Origin: Rhopalosiphum padi
Taxonomy: Eukaryota > Arthropoda > Insecta > Hemiptera > Aphididae
DNA: 64,000 nt
Direction of reading: 5' to 3'
NCBI RefSeq assembly: GCF_020882245.1
Contig: NC_083597.1
Span: 39,596,652-39,660,651, forward strand
Within the stretch, counting starts at the first letter, position 1; every line of letters begins with the position of its first letter. Below the pieces are notes generated by a model, which saw only the letters and a list, made by a program, of their open reading frames with translations, did not search any database and had not been told where the DNA came from. The translations under genes and the position numbers were made by a program. Positions 61,301 to 64,000 of the stretch are shown piece after piece.

Positions 61301-62355
61301 TAATAATTTCAATTAAATAGTGTAGATACTAGATCTTTATTAAATTGAAAAGAAGTCAACCTCATCAGCAAATATAAACTATAGGTCAGATGACTTCCTG
61401 GACTCTCCGCTACTGAGAGCGTGTTTTGTTGTAAATAAAATAATTCAATATTCAACGTTAAAAGTGATTTATTCAATTTATAATAGTAAATTTCATCTTT
61501 ATAGATAGTACTTACTACTTCATATAATAATATAGAAGTTATCAAACTGATGATACTGTCTAAAACAAATAAAAATGTCCATAATATATTTTAATACTTA
61601 GTAAAAAAAAAAATATGTATAGGTACTAAATATTATATAATATTATAACTATAATAGTTATTAAACTGATGATATGAAAATAATATAATTTAGAGGATTT
61701 GTGATTATTTAATTGACAATATTATATATTAAATAATATACTATTTTTTCATCGGAAATATGGCGGCGAAACAATCTTCTGATAGAATGCATATGATGGC
61801 GACAAACGCATATGTGAAAGTTTTCATTCAGATTTTAATTCAAATTTTTATCATCAACATCTGCACATTTTTAAAATTATTGAAATTCTCGAATTATTTC
61901 AAGTTAACACATACATAAAAATAAGAACTACTGATAGTGACACAAAAACAAAAATTAGTCAATAAACACGCCGAAAAAGAAAGTTTAATAAATCAAAAAG
62001 GTGATATCCTACGAAATTAAATGTATGATAAAGCCCACAGCGTATTTGGTTTCTTAAGTTGTTATAGCCTTGAGTTTAGAAATATAAAATGTTAATATTT
62101 TTTCTAGTTCATTCTATTTTAGAATAGGTTTCAGTTATTTTGAATTTTCATCAAAATATTGTCATTTTAGCATAATAATCGAAATTGAACGTATTACGAA
62201 GCAGCTTTTACGAGTACTAATATATAAAACAAACATAATAATATCGTATTCATATTTGTCGCTTATATCCTCTACCGATATTAATACGGTTCACAGGGAC
62301 GTGTAGAATATAGATACAAATGCGTTAAAACCACTACAACTTCAACAGCAGAAAA
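58340..62355. other. AT-rich intergenic sequence upstream of FucTA
   Basis: The FucTA promoter must lie at the left edge or further right if there is a non-coding first exon, but no TATA box or CpG islet stands out. No coding exon or structured repeat was recognised in the remaining 4 kb. Confidence 0.45.
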
Positions 62356-62362
62356 TGGTTAA

Positions 62363-62811
62363 GAGGATGTCAGCGCACTGTTTCTATTCTTTCTCTAGCC
62401 CACGCGCAACATAGACAAAACGCATTTACGCAGTTTGAGTAGAACTCGCTCAATTTTGGTTCTAGAGCAAATATACCAATTATAAAATTAAATTTTGATA
62501 ATATTTTTGAGTACAAGACGATGAGTTTTTTAAAATAAATTAAAATTTTGAAAAATTAAAGGCTATTTTTAAAATGTTGTAATTTATATAGCTATATTTC
62601 TAGACGATATATAATTAACGTTGTATTGGGAATAATGGAAAAAACTCATCGTCTTGTACTCAGAAATATTATCAAAATTCAAATTTATAATAGGTATATT
62701 TATTCTAGAACCAAAATTGAGCGCGAGTTCTACTCAGACTGCGTAAATGCGTTTTGTCTATATAGTGCTCGTGGGCTAGAGAGAGAAAACAAACAGTGCG
62801 CTGACGTCCTC
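62363..62811. mobile_element. 449-bp foldback element with about 170-bp inverted arms, flanked by TTAA
   Basis: GAGGATGTCAGCGCACTGTT at the left end is inverted at the right end (about 62792-62811) with a single T/C difference over most of its length. The similarity continues through about 170 bases to AAAAACTCATCGTC around the loop: left arm about 62363-62530, right arm about 62637-62811, loop about 105 bp. TTAA flanks both sides (62359-62362 and 62812-62815). The TTAA target and long arms fit a non-autonomous element of a TTAA-specific superfamily such as piggyBac or Sola; the GAG terminus is not the usual CCC of piggyBac. A transcript would form a long hairpin. Confidence 0.8.
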
Positions 62812-62829
62812 TTAAGTTTTTCTTTATAA

Positions 62830-63480
62830 TAATTCTATGTAAACACACGTAATCTGCGGTAGCTACAACTGTCGTTTATATTGTCCACACGGCGACGGGG
62901 ATTATTGCATTGCACGGAGCGTCGAGAAACGGTCGTAGGACAAAAAAATTAACTAACAATGTACGCGGTACGTATGTTTATGGGTTGTGCTGTGCATATT
63001 TTATATTTACATTATATTATTGGACTAGACAATTTAATCGCGCGTCCGGCGAAGTCAAATGCACGCTCAACACCGCGGCCTTTAATCAATTACGACGTTT
63101 CCTCTTGAAACGCATTTATATATAAGTTTACAATTTTTAAATCTATTGCAGCGTCTCGGCTGCACGAGCGAACTACACCATATTATTATGTATAAATGTA
63201 TAATATATTGGTGTTATTATTAATACACGTACGGCCGGCGATGGATCGCCACTGTATATAGGTACGACGTATACAGCGTGCTATTCGCGGCGCCGCAAGT
63301 CGTCGTATGTATATATCTCCGTTGGGGCGATGCGAATTCGACGATAATTTGATAATTTCGTATCGCCGACACGATCAATATCTTTGATCGAATATGCCGC
63401 CCGGTCGTAACCGCATATCGCAAATTCCACGAGCAGGCGATCGGTCACCGATGAATAATCCATTGGCATGCACCTTAGTC
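62830..63480. promoter_or_regulatory. CpG-rich islet near the right edge
   Basis: Composition is clearly richer in CpG (for example around 62,890-62,930, 63,040-63,110 and 63,230-63,430) than in the flanks. This suggests the promoter or first exon of a gene not otherwise visible. A minus-strand frame at 63469-63281 (MPMDYSSVTDRLLVEFAICG at its start) has balanced composition but no recognised family and no clear donor, so I do not call it a gene. Confidence 0.3.
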
Positions 63481-63489
63481 ATACGTAAT

Positions 63490-64000
63490 GTTTACTGCAG
63501 ATATCGACTATCTACCTATTATACATATACTATAGTATAGGTAGTTAGGTCCAAATATTTAAAAAATTTTCCCTAGTATCTATAAATAATAATAATCATG
63601 AATTCACGAATATTGTCGAATATTGCAGAATAGCAAAAATATTCTCCTTATTTAGCTTGATTTTATTGTAATTAAATGTTATACGTATGTACCTATCTCA
63701 TATCGTTTTAGTTACTTGTATACACACCATACTACGTGATACGTCATAATATCATTATGGTGTTCTATCACCTGTATATCGAGTGACACGCTCATCTCAC
63801 CCTCATATGCTCATTATGTCATCATTTATGTTATACAGTTTATTTTATTGTTATACATTTATATACAGTTGTTTGTTTTACACAGTGCTGTGTGTACTGA
63901 TGGTCCAAATAAGCGTATTATATCTACCTAAATTAATTCAAAACCAGTTCATTATATGTATATACGCTATATGAATGTCGGGACCTAATAAATAATAAAT
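63490..64000. other. AT-rich sequence at the window edge
   Basis: No gene or repeat recognised apart from TACCTA-type words. Confidence 0.5.

Noticed and set aside
1..64000. CRISPR arrays, bacterial operons, rRNA and tRNA genes
   Set aside because: I saw no regular direct-repeat array, no Shine-Dalgarno-linked genes and no convincing tRNA A/B boxes or rRNA segments; all recognised genes are spliced animal genes.

Overview
The window is animal nuclear DNA, most likely from an aphid or a close hemipteran relative. It is strongly AT-rich, with only scattered CpG-rich islets. Genes have short exons, GT-AG introns and insect-type products, and the motif TACCTACC/TACCTAT recurs throughout, a pattern I associate with aphid genomes. 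The organism call is inference; the gene calls rest on spliced reading frames that I followed codon by codon.

Layout. 1-18.6 kb is mostly gene-poor. It holds a CpG-rich islet with a possible first exon of a leftward gene (about 1.67-2.5 kb), a possible TATA promoter (12.7 kb) and several small transposon-like inverted repeats. 18.65-22.1 kb is a complete muscle-type actin gene on the minus strand: three coding exons giving 376 aa, a non-coding first exon, a TATA box and CArG (SRF-type) boxes in the promoter and in intron 2. 22.1-34.6 kb is an AT-rich gene desert with an 814-bp transposon-like element carrying inverted clusters of one 14-bp motif, and a decayed hAT transposase. 34.6-45.3 kb is a compact housekeeping cluster: a probable RNA polymerase I subunit POLR1G/RPA34-like gene (minus, four exons, one GC-AG intron), RCC1 (plus, eleven coding exons, 546 aa) and the DGCR6/gonadal homologue gdl (minus, four exons, 176 aa). 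45.3-49 kb is intergenic with a TA-flanked Tc1/pogo-like MITE. 49.08-53.14 kb is an apparently intact 4,064-bp hAT transposon with one uninterrupted 934-codon transposase frame, matching terminal inverted repeats and a perfect 8-bp target duplication. 53.86-58.33 kb is a core alpha-1,3-fucosyltransferase A gene (minus, six exons, 412 aa) with one small MITE in an intron and another in its 3' UTR. 58.4-64 kb is intergenic, with a 449-bp foldback element flanked by TTAA and a CpG-rich islet near the right edge.

There is no operon-like or dedicated multi-gene system. Actin is a contractile structural protein. RCC1, the Pol I subunit candidate and gdl are broadly expressed cellular genes that sit head-to-head (Pol I subunit/RCC1) and tail-to-tail (RCC1/gdl). 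FucTA is a Golgi glycosylation enzyme. The unusual content is the transposon load: an intact hAT and several tiny non-autonomous elements with clean target duplications, some inside transcribed parts of the host genes. The best candidates for something undescribed are the 814-bp element at 29,250-30,063 and the 69-bp micro-element at 54,966-55,034.
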